Below, piece after piece: positions 53,250 to 64,000 of a DNA stretch of 64,000 bases (position 1 is its first letter; each line of letters opens with the position of its first letter). The DNA lies in contig JBBBDQ010000443.1 in assembly GCA_037127315.1 (NCBI GenBank), positions 1,739,001-1,803,000 on the forward strand. The letters are read 5' to 3'. Both the position numbers and the translations under genes were made by a program. The stretch is from Ascarosepion bandense. Its lineage: Eukaryota > Mollusca > Cephalopoda > Sepiida > Sepiidae. The notes under the pieces are model-generated. The model did not search any database. It saw only the letters and a list, made by a program, of their open reading frames with translations, and was not told where the DNA came from.

Positions 53250-54015
53250 TTCTCTTGATCCTTACTTTTGATTTTATGTTTGAACTGTTGTCTTCATTTT
53301 TATTGTCATGTTTGAACTGTTGTCTTCATTTTTATTGTCATGTTTGAACTGTTGTCTTCATTTTTATTGTCATGTTTGAACTGTTGTCTTCATTTCTATC
53401 GTCATGTTTGAACTGTTGTCTTCATTTTTATTGTCATGTTTGAACTGTTGTCTTCATTTCTATCGTCATGTTTGAACTGTTGTCTTCACTTCTATCGTCA
53501 TGTTTGAACTGTTGTCTTCATTTCTATCGTCATGTTTGAACTGTTGTCTTCACTTCTATCGTCATGTTTGAACTGTTGTCTTCATTTCTATCGTCATGTT
53601 TGAACTGTTGTCTTCATTTCTATCGTCATGTTTGAACTGTTGTCTTCATTTCTATCGTCATGTTTGAGCTGTTGTTTTCATTTCTATCGTCATGTTTGAG
53701 CTGTTGTCTTCATTTCTATCGTCATGTTTGAACTGTTGTCTTCATTTCTATCGTCATGTTTACGACATTTTGACCATTGTATTTTTAGCCTTCTTTAGGT
53801 GCTAGGAATTTTGAACTGAACCGTTTATTTCAACCACTGGGGTATATCATTCTCTTTCCATGTGCACTACCACTTCTGGATGCCCTGTAATTAGCTTATC
53901 TTAACTCAACTAAGTTATTTAGCCAGGTATTGAACTCCAAACTCTTTGGGTCAAGTCACTGGAACCACCAACGCCTATATCTCTAGGGCCATGAGTTCTT
54001 GAGGACATCATTGGA
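53250..54015 (-). mobile_element. SINE-D with an expanded tail
   Basis: On the minus strand: head ACTCATGGCCCTAGAGATAT and B-box-like GGAGTTCAATACC (about 54010-53930), body ATACCCCAGTGGTTGAAATA and GCACCTAAAGAAGGCTAAAA, hammerhead-like relic TGGTCAAAATGTCGTAAAC, then the tail. The tail has become the 32-bp array at 53279-53765. Confidence 0.78.
53279..53765. repeat. 32-bp tandem array, about 15 copies
   Basis: Unit CATGTTTGAACTGTTGTCTT plus CATTTCTATCGT. Left copies carry TTTTATTGT instead of TTCTATCGT, so sub-variants are grouped. Its complement (ATGACGATAGAAATGAAGAC, AACAGTT) aligns with the SINE-D tail ATGGCAACAAAGATGAGGAC, AATAGTC. Confidence 0.95.
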
Positions 54016-54068
54016 TGAATTTTTGTGACTTATTAGCCTAATGTCTCAGTTACCATTTTTTTACCAAA

Positions 54069-54152
54069 GCTCTATGATTTCGGTTGGTTCTCTATGGTTT
54101 CGGTTGGTTCTCTATGGTTTCGGTTGGTTCTCTATGGTTTCGGTTGGTTCTC
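54069..54152. repeat. 20-bp tandem repeat, about 4 copies
   Basis: CTATGGTTTCGGTTGGTTCT repeated with a single early variant (GATTTC). Confidence 0.95.
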
Positions 54153-54159
54153 TTCTCAA

Positions 54160-54543
54160 TTTCCAACCTTGTTTTCCTATCACTGAATAACCTAACAATA
54201 TGTTTCTTCTTTAAGTTTATATCTTTTATACAACCTATGGCAGTATTTATCTGAAATTAACATATATAAATATGATATAAAATTTTTAAGGTACTAGAAT
54301 TCTTTTGCAACATGCTGACGTGTTGAAATCCTCACAGTATTGTTGAAGCTATTGCCAAAATTTTTTGTTAAGGTTTATAAACTCTAGGTTTCATTCAATT
54401 TTGCAAGCCAATCGATACAATTTGAATAAACTGATTTGTTTAGAAAAATACTTTGACAAAAAAAACCTACTTCAGTTTAACTATTTCTTTAATTTAGTTT
54501 GATTTTATAGTATTTCATAATAAACAGTGTCTTTTTTAAGATA

Positions 54544-54582
<39 letters not shown>

Positions 54583-54770
54583 AAAAATAAATTCTTAGAA
54601 TTTCTTACTCTTGAGCATGCTATGCATAAATACTTCTTTCTGGAGGCAAATTCTTACATTTGAAGCATTTGGCCTTGTGATTTATTTATAGTTCTTACAA
54701 ATCCAAGACAAACTAGAAACTGGATTCTTGTATACAAAAACTTAAAAGATATGCAAAAATTGTATTTTTA
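54160..54770. other. No gene recognised
   Basis: AT-rich; includes a T run of over 25 bases near 54550. Confidence 0.4.
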
Positions 54771-54774
54771 TTTT

Positions 54775-54855
54775 ACGTAGCCCCCTGCACATCAGTGGTG
54801 TTACTGCCTTGCTCAGGGTGATACGATTAAAAAAAAAAAAAAAAAAAAAAAAGTA
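54775..54855 (+). mobile_element. Isolated LINE/SINE-B 3' tail
   Basis: ACGTAGCCCCCTGCACATCA, GTGGTGTTACTGCCTTGCTC, AGGGTGATACGATT, then A26: only the shared tail plus poly-A, an extreme 5' truncation. Confidence 0.8.
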
Positions 54856-54859
54856 TTTG

Positions 54860-55385
54860 TTATTTTAATCATTTAATTATTTTTAAAATAGTGGGAATAT
54901 TTTGTATGTTAAATAATAAAACAATTTTTTCCCAAAAAATAATGAAAATTTATTGTACTAACCTATGCACTCTAGTAAAAACCAACTGCACTTGGTACCC
55001 CATTGCCTATTTGCACTTGTCCCCAAAATTTGGTTTTTGTAGGTCAGTATATGGTTATTTTTGTGGGTTTGACAGACAGACTGACTAACAGATGTCACAG
55101 AATTTTATATGTAGATGCTATAATAAGTAAAAGTGCTCAATATCAAGGATAGATTGGATGTAAATATATAAGTGGCCATTGAAGTCAACATTCAGTCTGT
55201 TTCATGCTAAACATAATTATCAGTTCATATATGATTTGCTTGACTGTTTATATATACAAGTCAGTGATGCATTGTGGGTATTTTATTGTATTGTATTCTG
55301 GGTAGTTATTCTAACATTTATTTTGGTGAGCAATAATGGTTGTGTTTTAAGAACAATTGTGGATCTGGATGTAGTTATATATACT
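54860..55385. other. No gene recognised
   Basis: AT-rich; no supported feature. Confidence 0.4.
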
Positions 55386-55660
55386 GGATATGCATTGTGA
55401 TGCAGTAGATATTGGCTCAGAACGAAAAATCAGTAGAGCCAAGTTGGAATTCTAGTTGAATTCATTGCATTCACTTATGTGAAAATACCCTTGAGAAAAG
55501 TATTAATCTGTCTCCTTCCTCGAATTATGGGTTAAATAACAGGACAAATTAGGTTCTATAACCTTGGTTGGCAACCTACTGTGGGAAAATCTTCTGTCCA
55601 GTCTTTTGAGACATGATCACCTAAGCATGTATCACATAGGGCACTTAACTGACTGACTGA
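55386..55660 (+). mobile_element. SINE-A copy, short
   Basis: Head GGATATGCATTGTGATGCAG, body CCCTTGAGAAAAGTATTAAT, and 3' end TTTTGAGACATGATCACCTA. A piece of the body is deleted. Confidence 0.87.
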
Positions 55661-55693
55661 TATCATTAATTTAATGATATAAATTAAATAGAA

Positions 55694-56470
55694 TGGGCGT
55701 TGTGGTGCAGTGGATATCTGCTTGAAATGAGAAATTGGTGAACCGAGTTCGAATTCTAGTTGAATTCCTTACATTCACTTACACACAAATACCCTTGGGA
55801 AAGGTATTAATCTGTCTCTTCTCTCCAGCTATGGGTCAAATAACACGACAAATTGGGTTCTATAACCATGGTTGGCAACCAGTCTACCACAGAAAATAAT
55901 GGCAACCTACTGCAGGGAAATCTTCTGCCTAGTCTTTTTCAAGCGATCATGTTTGCTTTTTTTTTTTTTTTAATCGTATCACCTCGAGCAAGGCGGTAAC
56001 GCCACTGATATGCAAGGGGCTACATAATAGTGAGAAAATTAGAAAAGAGAAAGCCAGAAACCACATCCTAAACAGGGAACAAGGGATGAGCCTCTTAACC
56101 TGTTCAATAGACGTGGGTGGGTGTGAACCGGGTGATAGATGGATTTATCTACTCCAATTGAAAAAAAAAAAAATTTACAAAGTTTTAATTTAAAGTCGAA
56201 ACAGCTTTTAGACAACCGAACAATTTAGTATATTTTAGTAAAAGAGAAAAACAAATACGGTAGAATAAATTAATAGAAAATCTGCACTTACCACTTGCAG
56301 ATAGCATGTTGAAAAAGTTGAAATTTCTATATATTTTTTAATTTTCATTTTTTTCTTCAGGATAATTTCAGTGTGTTCTTGCCAGTTAATAAGCCCCATG
56401 TGTTGAAAGTGGGTGTCTCGAAAAAGACATGATCGCTCAAGTGTGTATCAGGAATGGCACTTAACTCACT

Positions 56471-56472
<2 letters not shown>
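55694..56472 (+). mobile_element. SINE-A interrupted by a SINE-B insertion
   Basis: Head to near 3' end at 55694-55956. The final part (GTGTCTCGAAAAAGACATGA, GGCACTTAACTCACTGAG) is found only at 56412-56472. The gap holds a minus-strand SINE-B and 230 bp of AT-rich sequence, so SINE-B is younger. Confidence 0.8.
55957..56170 (-). mobile_element. SINE-B, monomer
   Basis: Single-unit SINE-B: T15 (poly-A on the minus strand), tail CCCTTGCATATCAGTGGCGT, body with CCTAAACAGGGAACAAGGGA and head GGAGTAGATAAATC. It serves as the reference monomer for the two trimers. Confidence 0.88.
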
Positions 56473-56512
<40 letters not shown>

Positions 56513-56620
56513 TTTAGTCCAAAAGGAAAAGCAGGAAGGTAAATCCCAAAGTACTGATCCTAATTAATATTAATTACATTAATATTAAAATAAAATAAAT
56601 TTTGATGTTCAAATCAGTTG
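56473..56620. repeat. (TA)n plus dispersed repeat shared with 35.0 kb
   Basis: TA run then AAAGCAGGAAGGTAAATCCC and GATCCTAATTAATATTAATT, the inverse of 35020-35090. Confidence 0.65.
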
Positions 56621-56747
56621 TATGGACATTTCTACATGGAATCCCTTAGAGAAATTTCACGTATCTTCGGAAACCTTTTATTTCAAAATAAAGACAGATA
56701 TATTACTGTGGAAGTTAAAAAAAATATACTTCACAGAAAAATTATTT

Positions 56748-56751
<4 letters not shown>

Positions 56752-56782
<31 letters not shown>
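56752..56782. repeat. (TA)n microsatellite
   Basis: TA run bounding the SINE-C tandem on its 3' side (minus-strand sense); a similar run lies at 57232-57258. Confidence 0.95.
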
Positions 56783-56783
<1 letters not shown>

Positions 56784-57065
56784 TATAGTTATCTGCAGAC
56801 AGATCCGTTTTGCTGTATCACAGCTCATCAGTATGGTTAGACTCTGATTGCTTTTCAACCCAGGATTGAAACCCGATTCTACCTCTGGGCTATGAGTGTT
56901 CAGTAGAAGAAGCCTGACTTTTTAGCGCGTATATCATTATACACACCCAATAGCCATAGTGCTCTAATTCATTATTGAATGAGCGATGTGTATATGCCGG
57001 AGTAGCTACTGTTTTCAAAGTCTCCCATTCTTCCAGAGTGCTCAATCATGGTGTGAGAGTGTAAA
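56783..57065 (-). mobile_element. SINE-C, full copy, second unit of a tandem
   Basis: Minus strand: leader CTCTCACACCATGATTGAGC and ACAGTAGCTACTCCGGCATA, A box TAGCCCAGAGGTAGAATCG, B box GGGTTTCAATCCTGGG, then the hammerhead motif with AAAA in place of GAAA. It directly follows another SINE-C 3' end at 57078-57200 in the same orientation, joined by a short TA-rich linker. Confidence 0.85.
56798..56835 (-). ncRNA. Hammerhead-like motif, mutated core
   Basis: CTGATGA (56831-56825), stem GCTGT/ACAGC, AAAA (should be GAAA), helix III ACGGA/TCTGT, cleavage triplet GTC (56800-56798). The single G-to-A change should inactivate it. Confidence 0.7.
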
Positions 57066-57069
57066 TACT

Positions 57070-57205
57070 ATATATATTGTCATCCGCAGACAGATCTGTT
57101 TCGCTGTATCACAGCTCATCAGTATGGTTAGACCCCAATTGCTTTTTTTACCCAGGAGTGAAACCCGACCGAAATGGCGTCAATTTTTCTGTGAAGTAGA
57201 TTTTT
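57070..57205 (-). mobile_element. SINE-C 3' part, first unit of a tandem
   Basis: Minus strand: T-arm remnant GGGTTTCACTCCTGGG, GGGGTCTAACCATA, then an intact hammerhead core and ATGACAATATATA linker into the next SINE-C. The left part of this unit is truncated. Confidence 0.82.
57079..57135 (-). ncRNA. Hammerhead ribozyme, intact core, first of a tandem pair
   Basis: CTGATGA (57122-57116), helix II GCTGT-GAT-ACAGC, GAAA (57102-57099), helix III ACAGA/TCTGT, cleavage triplet GTC (57091-57089). Helix I can form GUC-GAC, A-U, two C-G, one U-G and one A-U pair between GTCTAACCATA and TGCGGATGAC, with mismatches. All invariant core bases are present. Predicted cut 291 nt before the equivalent site in the next unit. 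Confidence 0.75.
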
Positions 57206-57226
57206 TTTTTTAACGTTTATGAAATA

Positions 57227-57263
<37 letters not shown>

Positions 57264-57599
57264 TAGTAAATTTGTCATGATTAAAAGTTTACCTGAAAAT
57301 TTTACTAACATGAGTTGCTTAATAATAAATTTTATCATGGAAAAAAAAAACATTGATTTGCATAATAAAACTTGGCATTGTTTAATGATTGACAGACTAA
57401 CAAAGTTGGCCATAATAAATAAACTTTAAGTATTATGTAAAATAGTCCTCTTCTGTCAGTAACACTTGCATTAATTCCTGACCACTGATAGTCCTGATTT
57501 TTCTTTTTCTTTTTTTTTGACTGATTTTTAATGTCACAAATTGCAAAATTTAATATTTAAATATTATTATCCATACACTGAGCAACAATTTATTAGTAT

Positions 57600-58265
57600 A
57601 GACAAGTGTAGTGAAGACCCTAAAATACCAGCTACAGGTTGGAAAAACTAAAATAAAACAATTAAAGAAATTTAAATACCTGGAAAGCATTCTGACAGAG
57701 GATGAAAAGTGTGACAGTGAGATCCGAAGACACATTGGCGTGCTCAAGGGTGCATTTCAAAAGCTAACCAGAGTGCTGAGAGAAAGAAAAATCTCATTGG
57801 AAATAAAGAAAAGAGTGCTGGATTGCTATGTGATATCTGTCCCTCTGCATGGCAGGGTATGTTGAATGATCTCCTCATGAATGAAGGAGAGGCTCGAGGC
57901 AGCAGAAATGTGGTTCTCCAGAAGGATGCTGAGGGTACCATGAACCAAGCACATAAACAATGGTGTGGTGTTGGAGAGGATGCAAACAAGAAGAAAACCT
58001 ATATTTAACATCAAGAAGAAACAACTGAAGTTCCTGAGACATATAATGAGGAAGGAGGGTTTGGAGAATCTAATACTCGCAGGACAGATAGAGGGAAAGG
58101 GAGACAGAGGAAAGCAGTGTGAGATATACTTGGTGGACTTAAGCAAATGGATGGTGGGGCAGTGTTTTGGGAGAGATACCAAGAGGAAAAATATTAAAAG
58201 TGACAAGGGACAGTGGAAATTTGTGATTGTCTACATCCTGAAAGGTCACACACAGTACATGAAGA
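57600..58265 (+). pseudogene. RTE-like LINE reverse-transcriptase carboxy end
   Basis: LQVGKTKIKQLKKFKYLESI, DEKCDSEIRRHIG, AFQKLTRVLRERKISLEIKK and RVLDCYVISV, then in other frames KERLEAAEMWFSRRML-like sequence and KQLKFLRHIMRKEGLENLIL, AGQIEGKGDRGKQ. This is the region after the catalytic palm through the carboxy end of an RTE/BovB-like protein. Frameshifts and stops around 57860-57960. Same family as 690-1085. It ends at the start of the trimeric SINE-B. Confidence 0.8.
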
Positions 58266-58266
58266 A

Positions 58267-58770
58267 GAAGAATATATATTTTTTTTTTAATCGTATCACC
58301 CCGAGCAAGGCGGTAACGCCACTGATGTGCAGGGGGCTACGTAATAGTGAAAAGATTGGAAAAGAGAAAGCCGGAAACCACATCCTAAACAGGGAACAAG
58401 GGATGAGCCTCTTAACCTGTTCAATAGACATGGGTGGAGTGTGAACCGGGCGATAGATAGATCTATCTACTCCAATTGAAAAAAAAAAAACAAAGTGAGA
58501 AGATTTGAAAAGAGACAGCCGGAAATCACATCCTAAACAGGGAACAAGGGATGAGCCTCTTAACCTGTTCAATAGACGTGGGTGGAGTGTGAACTGGGCG
58601 ATAGATAGATCTATCTACTCCAATTGAAAAAAAAAAAACAAAGTGAGAAGATTGGAAAAGAGAAAGCCCAAAACCACATCCTAAACAGGGAACAAGGGAT
58701 GAGCCTCTTAACCTGTTCAATAGACATGGGTGGAGTGTGATCCGGGCGATAGATAGATCTATCTACTCCA
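58267..58770 (-). mobile_element. SINE-B, trimeric copy
   Basis: Same design as at 5.4-5.9 kb: head marker TCTATCTACTCC at 58462, 58610 and 58758 (period 148), with one LINE-like tail at the left after a T-run. Units are very similar to each other, so the trimer is recent or was copied as a trimer. Confidence 0.9.
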
Positions 58771-58774
58771 ACGT

Positions 58775-59345
58775 ATGTATGTTGTTTTATTTGGAGTGCT
58801 TAACAAGGGAAACTTTCAACATTAAACATACCTTTTCGCAATCAGTTCATGACTATAAACAATGCATGGCAATCCTTGCAGTAAACAACAACAACAAATA
58901 AAAGACATTAGAAACACATTTTGTAAGATTTTTATGTTTATTTTTGGTAAAGATTTTGATAGAAAAGAAATTATTTTTAAGTCTTGCTAAATAATTTGTT
59001 ATATGTTTACGTACCATTCCTTCATTCAAACAAACAATTCTAAACTAATCCTATTTACTACTCATATTTTTCCAACCCCACTCCACCCAACTTATCAGAT
59101 TTCAGAAAACTCCACCCAACCACACTTATTTCAAGCTCCCCTTTTATTCAAAGCATATTACTAGTTAATGGTATGTGTAAGAGTGTCACACTGAAAACTT
59201 GACATTGTGTCATTGGTAAGTAGATGAATACACTCATGAACTAACTTGATATACTATAGAATGTAACTAAGCAATATCTGTTATTATTTTCTCTTGTGGC
59301 ATTAAATTACCCTTGAGACATTTTCATTTCACCTCTCAAGATCTT
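58775..59345. other. No gene recognised
   Basis: AT-rich spacer; nothing supported. Confidence 0.4.
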
Positions 59346-59349
59346 TGTA

Positions 59350-61495
59350 TTTTAAAATGGTAAGGCTTATTGAAAGTCTTATGAACTTAGTAGAAAAAAT
59401 ATATTGTATCTAAAGAATAGGACTTATTGAAGGTCTCATGAAGTCAGTAATATAAAAATACTTTGGATGTAAAGAGAAGGGCTTATTAAAGGTCTCATTA
59501 ACGCATTAATATAAAAATACTTTGGATGTAAAGAGTGAGGTTTATTGAAGTTCTCATGAAGTCATTAATATAAAAATACATTAAAAGTAAAGAGTAAGGT
59601 TTATTCAAGGTCTCATTAACACATTAATATGAAAATATATTGAATGCAAAGATTAGGGCTTATTGGAAGTTATTCCAGAAGCTAAAAATACACTATATGT
59701 AAAGAGCAGGTTATTGAAGGTTTCATGAAGTCATTAATAAAAAATTAAGGGATCTAAAGTTTATTGAAGATCTCATAACTTACTAATTATAAAATACATT
59801 GGATGTAAAGAAAGTAGGGTTTATTGAAGGTCTCATGAAGTCATTAATATAAAAATACATTTGATGTAAAGAGTGAGGCTTATTGAAGTTCTCATGACAT
59901 CATTAATATAAAAATACATTGGATGTAGTGAGTAGGGTTTATTGAAGGTCTCATGAAGTCATTAATATAAAAATACATTACAAGAGTAGGCTTGTAATAA
60001 AGTTCTCATGAAATAAATAATATATAAATACATTTGATGTAAAGTTATAGGCTTATTGAAGTTCTACAGAAGTCATTAATATAAAAATACATTTGATGTA
60101 AAGAGTGAGGCTTATTGAAGTTCTCATGACATCATTAATATAAAAAAATACATTGATGTAAAGAGTAGGGTTTATTGAAGGTCTCATGAAGTCATTAATA
60201 TAAAAATACACATGTAAAGAGTAGGGTTTGTTAAAGTTCATACTGATAATATAAAAATACTGATGTAAAAGATAGGGTTACTGAAGTTCTCTAAGAGTCA
60301 TTAATATAAAAATACATTTGATGAAGTGAGGTTTATTGAAGTTCTCAAAAGAAGTCATTATATAAAATATATTTGTAAAAGCTATGAGGTTTATTGAAGT
60401 CTTTATGAAGTCAATAATATAACACATTTGATAAAGAGCAGTGTTTGATGTTAAAGCCTCATGACATCATTAATATAAAAATATGCATTTAAGGTAAAAT
60501 ATAGGTTTATTAAGGTCTCATGAAGTCATTAATATAAAAATACATTGGATGTAAAGAGTAGGGTTTGTTGAAGTTCTCTATGACATCATTAATATAAAAA
60601 TACATTTGATGTAAAGAGTAGGTTTATTGAAGTTCTCAAGTGTGTCATTAATATAAAAATAATATTTGACGTGTGCTGAGTTTATTGAAGTTCTCATGAA
60701 GTCATTAATATAAAAATACATTTGATGTGCTTGGAGGCTTAATGAAAAGTTCTCATGAAGTCATTAATATAAAAATACATTTGATGTAAAGAGTAGGGTT
60801 TATTGAAGGTCTCATGAAGTCATTAATATAAAAATACATTTGATGGAAGATAGGGTTTATTGAAGTTCTCATGAAGTCATTAATATAAAAATACATTTGA
60901 TGTAAAAGTTTTGGAGGGTTGACAGTTCTCACAGTCATTAAAAAACATATTCTATGTAAAGAGAATGGTTATATCCATGTCATTAATATAAAAATACATT
61001 GATGTAAAGCTATGAGGCTTATTGAAGTTCTCACAAAGTCATTAATACAAAAATACATTTGATGTAAAGAGTAGGGTTTATTGAAGGTCTCATGAAGCTC
61101 GCCAATATAAAAATACATTGATGTAAAGAGTAGGGTTTATTAAGGTCTCATGAAGTCATTAATATAAAAATTATTATTGATGTAAAGAGTAGGGTTTATT
61201 GAAGTTCTCATGAAGTCATTAATATAAAATACATTGATGTAAAGAGTAGGTTTATTGAAGGTCTCATGAAGTCATTAATATAAAAATACATTGGATGTAA
61301 AGAGTAGGCTTATTGAAGTTCTATGAAGTCATTAATATAAAAATACATTTGATGTAAAAGCTGAGGCTTATTGAAGTTCTCATGAAGTCATTAATATAAA
61401 AATACATTTGATGTGTAGAGGAGCTAATAAAGCCTCAGACATCATTAATATAAAATACATTGGATGTAAAGAGTAGGGTTTATTGAATATTCATG
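59350..61495. repeat. 2.1-kb minisatellite, about 59-bp unit
   Basis: Roughly 36 copies of GTAAAGAGTAGGGTTTATTG, AAGGTCTCATGAAGTCATTA, ATATAAAAATACATTGGAT. Many indels and substitutions; a TTCTCATG variant alternates with GGTCTCATG. It ends at a (TA)n run. Confidence 0.94.
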
Positions 61496-61529
61496 TGAAT
61501 TGGCACAAAAATTAGTGAAACTGAACTAA

Positions 61530-61534
<5 letters not shown>

Positions 61535-61581
<47 letters not shown>
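61535..61581. repeat. (TA)n microsatellite
   Basis: TA run followed by GTGTGCGTGCGTGCATG. Confidence 0.96.
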
Positions 61582-61584
<3 letters not shown>

Positions 61585-61586
<2 letters not shown>

Positions 61587-62150
61587 GTGCGTGCGTGCAT
61601 GTATGTATAATGTCCTGGTGATATGGGAGTGTTAGAGACCTTAATCTTTTTTTAAGGTATCTTTCTTGACGGAAAGCTATGAAGTAAAACCTATCATGAC
61701 ACTATCCAATTATGTTGACTGGTTTTTCATTTTTGGGTACATTGTTTTTGCTTAGAGAATCAAATCAACTCAGTGGAACATCTTTCTTCACATGAAATAA
61801 TTCTTGTCCAGACATTGCTTGATATTATAAATTTTTTATATATTGAATAGTTAATCATAACCAAAAAAAGGCAATCATGAATAATGAAGGCTTGCCAGAG
61901 GTTTTAAAATTTTGTCCAGCTTAAAGAGCCATATGTATTCAGAAAGGTTTACAATATCTTGTGATAGGCATGCCCAGCAATAAAGTGGCAGCCATCTTAT
62001 AAGATGATTTTAGAAAAAGTATAGTGCAATTGTTAATTTTATTTTGACTGATGATCAGGCACATGATAATCCTTTTAGTTGATCTATTATAACCTATGAG
62101 CATAGAAGAGTTCATGAACACTTAATCAAGGATTAGGTTGCCATATCATG
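61585..62150. other. No gene recognised
   Basis: AT-rich; nothing supported. Confidence 0.4.
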
Positions 62151-62154
62151 TTGA

Positions 62155-62890
62155 GTGCTCCTCTATTTATCTTGAGGTTCTCGACAAAATCCGAAGGAGG
62201 ATCTGCAATATAATCGATCCTAACTTGGATCACTTGGTAATCAACATGATGTGACTTCCCTCTGTCCTTTCTATAAGTATTTTAATGGCAACTACTCTGA
62301 CAAGCTTTTTTTTCCCCCTGGTTCCCTGATTACATGTATTTGTGCCTGCTACTAGATTGTGCTTGGTGATATTGACTTGAAACGAGAAAGCCAAGTTCAA
62401 ATTCCGGTTGAATTCATTGCATTGTAAAAGGTATTAATTTGTCTCTTCTTTTCAGCTATGGGTCAATTAACAGGATGGATTGGGTTCTATAGCCTTGGTT
62501 GGTAACCAGTCTACTACAGAAAGTAATGGCAACCTACTATGGGAAAATTTTCTGCCCAGTCAGTCATGTCTTTTTTGAGACATGGTCATTCAAGGGTGTA
62601 TAACATATGGCACTTAACTGACTGACTAGATTTTACTGTCGAAATAGGTAAATGTAACTGCCTCATCTACTTTAACAGTTTCTCTTTTTGCATTTCCTGT
62701 TTGTGGAACTCCCTTCCATTTGCTTGATTCCCTGATAGCTACAATCGGCAAAAGTTTAAAAGCAACGTCAGTTGCCATCTTCTATTTCTTTGATTCCCAC
62801 CCATCTCTTATCCTTTCTTGACGTCCCCCGTTCTCTCACTGTAACCCCCTGAGCACTATTGGCAGTGCTGCCTCGCTTTGGGTGAAATAA
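62155..62890 (+). mobile_element. LINE 3' end split by a SINE-A
   Basis: TTCTCGACAAAATCCGAAGG (DKIRRRICNIID-like) begins the LINE carboxy end. After the SINE the frame region resumes with CCTGTTTGTGGAACTCCCTT (CLWNSL-like), and the family tail CCCCCTGAGCACTATTGGCA, CTTTGGGTGAAATAATT ends it. Confidence 0.8.
62359..62624 (+). mobile_element. SINE-A inside the LINE, with target-site duplication
   Basis: Flanked by ACTAGATT on both sides (62351-62358 and 62625-62632). The head is degraded (GTGCTTGGTGATATTGACTT), and the body and palindromic end are present. It splits the LINE coding end. Confidence 0.88.
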
Positions 62891-62894
62891 TTAT

Positions 62895-64000
62895 GTAAAA
62901 AGAAATTAAAGAAAACATAGCATAATAGGTAATTGTTATCATGGCTATATTTAGAAAGCAATTCTTATGTTTAGTTCAAGAGACTGCTGAGGGAATTCTA
63001 AAATGCAAAGATTTTATTTCAGCCATCGCGCACAGTTTTTAGATCCTGCCTTTCGGAAACATGCTTTCCTTAAAATTCTCCATTTCATTTCCCATATTTC
63101 TCTATTTTTATTTTTCAGTTTTCGCAAATATATAGAAATGGTTGCACTATTGGCTTGTGGTCCCCCTTCTAAAAGATGTTTTGTTGTCATGGTACCTTTG
63201 TTGTCATGGTACCTTTTAGTAATGTAGGGCAGGTCACATTCACCTCTAGCTTCCACAGTTGTTTAGTAAACTGTATTAGTAGTTAAACATTTGCACTCCT
63301 TCACCAGAAGGGAGTTATCTCTGTTCGTTCAGTCAGAGAGTGGTGTTGAATTTCCGTCACATGTACACACTTCTTTCATTTTGTTTTTTTACTTTATATT
63401 TTTCAAATTAAATTGATTGTCCGACAGTAGCTCAGTTTCATCATATTTCAATTAAATATTTTATAAAACTTACTGGTCACCGGGAAGTAATTTTCAATTA
63501 GCTAACAAAACATCTACTCTATTTTCATTTTTATAAGTTCTTTCATGGATGAGACTGAATGGGATTTAATAGAATAAATGGCCATGGTTAAATGTAAATG
63601 GCAGAACTGTTCAACAAACAGAATTGACAGTTTTCAATAAACAAGAAAAGAACATGACAAAGCAACAGTAATATGGCAAACCTTCACAAACTAAGAATTG
63701 GTATTGAAACATGACTGAATTTGGATAAATGATTGCAGAGCTTTGGATTCAAGACAAGACAGACTGGATTTGAGTAAAATGAGAACAAGAAGAGTCCTAG
63801 TTTATTAACTAGGAAAAATTCCTCACATGTAGCTTTGTCCATAAACTGGGTAGATGGGGAAGTATTTTGGTGTAACAGTTAGTAAACTTGTCTTGCTAAA
63901 ACAACTATGACTGAGTAGTGAGCGCAATCCTTGCTTGGTACCCCCATACTTTTTTGACCTTATGCCACAGCTAAGCTTTACTTGGAAAATCACCATTCCC
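62895..64000. other. No gene recognised
   Basis: AT-rich; a 17-bp direct repeat TTGTTGTCATGGTACCTTT at about 63180-63215. Short frames here have no recognisable features. Confidence 0.4.

Noticed and set aside
63003..63256. Overlapping 74- and 80-residue frames
   Set aside because: No recognisable motif, no codon bias or splice context that I can judge.
63420..63445. GTAGCTCAGTT as a tRNA A box
   Set aside because: No B box or cloverleaf nearby.

Overview
The window looks like nuclear DNA of a coleoid cephalopod, most likely an octopus. It is AT-rich and packed with tRNA-derived SINEs, LINE tails, (TA)n and (CA)n runs and minisatellites. It carries one very large, low-complexity protein-coding exon bounded by splice-like sites. 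The species call rests on repeat style and is inference. Family labels SINE-A to SINE-D below are local names used only here.

Layout. 0.5-1.7 kb: an RTE-like reverse-transcriptase relic and a SINE-A. 1.9-9.7 kb: a decayed Ty3/gypsy-type retrotransposon on the minus strand (gag at the right, integrase tail at the left). It is split by an R2-like LINE end, a trimeric SINE-B, a hairpin element, a SINE-A and a 5S-rRNA/tRNA composite SINE. 9.7-21 kb: SINE-D and SINE-C copies, foldback hairpins, LINE tails, a 1.1-kb minisatellite and a Tc1-like relic. 21-27 kb: AT-rich, mostly single-copy-looking DNA. 27.1-34.4 kb: the host gene, one giant exon encoding about 2,400 residues of disordered Ser/Lys-rich then acidic protein, with a one-base frame break at a run of nine A. 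34.4-64 kb: probably intron or intergenic DNA filled with repeats. These include a 7.2-kb array of about 100 copies of a 72-bp unit, a 32-bp array, a 59-bp array, and many SINEs.

The most notable signal is a set of hammerhead-ribozyme-like motifs (CTGANGA, a stem, GAAA, then a GTC cleavage triplet) inside dispersed elements. SINE-C joins a tRNA-like Pol III promoter to a type I hammerhead core. At 56.78-57.20 kb two SINE-C hammerheads lie in direct tandem about 291 nt apart, the layout of a retrozyme. SINE-D carries a second, minimal hammerhead-like core. Its tail segment has seeded two different satellites, the 72-bp and the 32-bp arrays.

The only convincing host gene is the 27-34 kb exon. 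I do not recognise its family. Everything else that looks coding is transposon debris or translated repeat.
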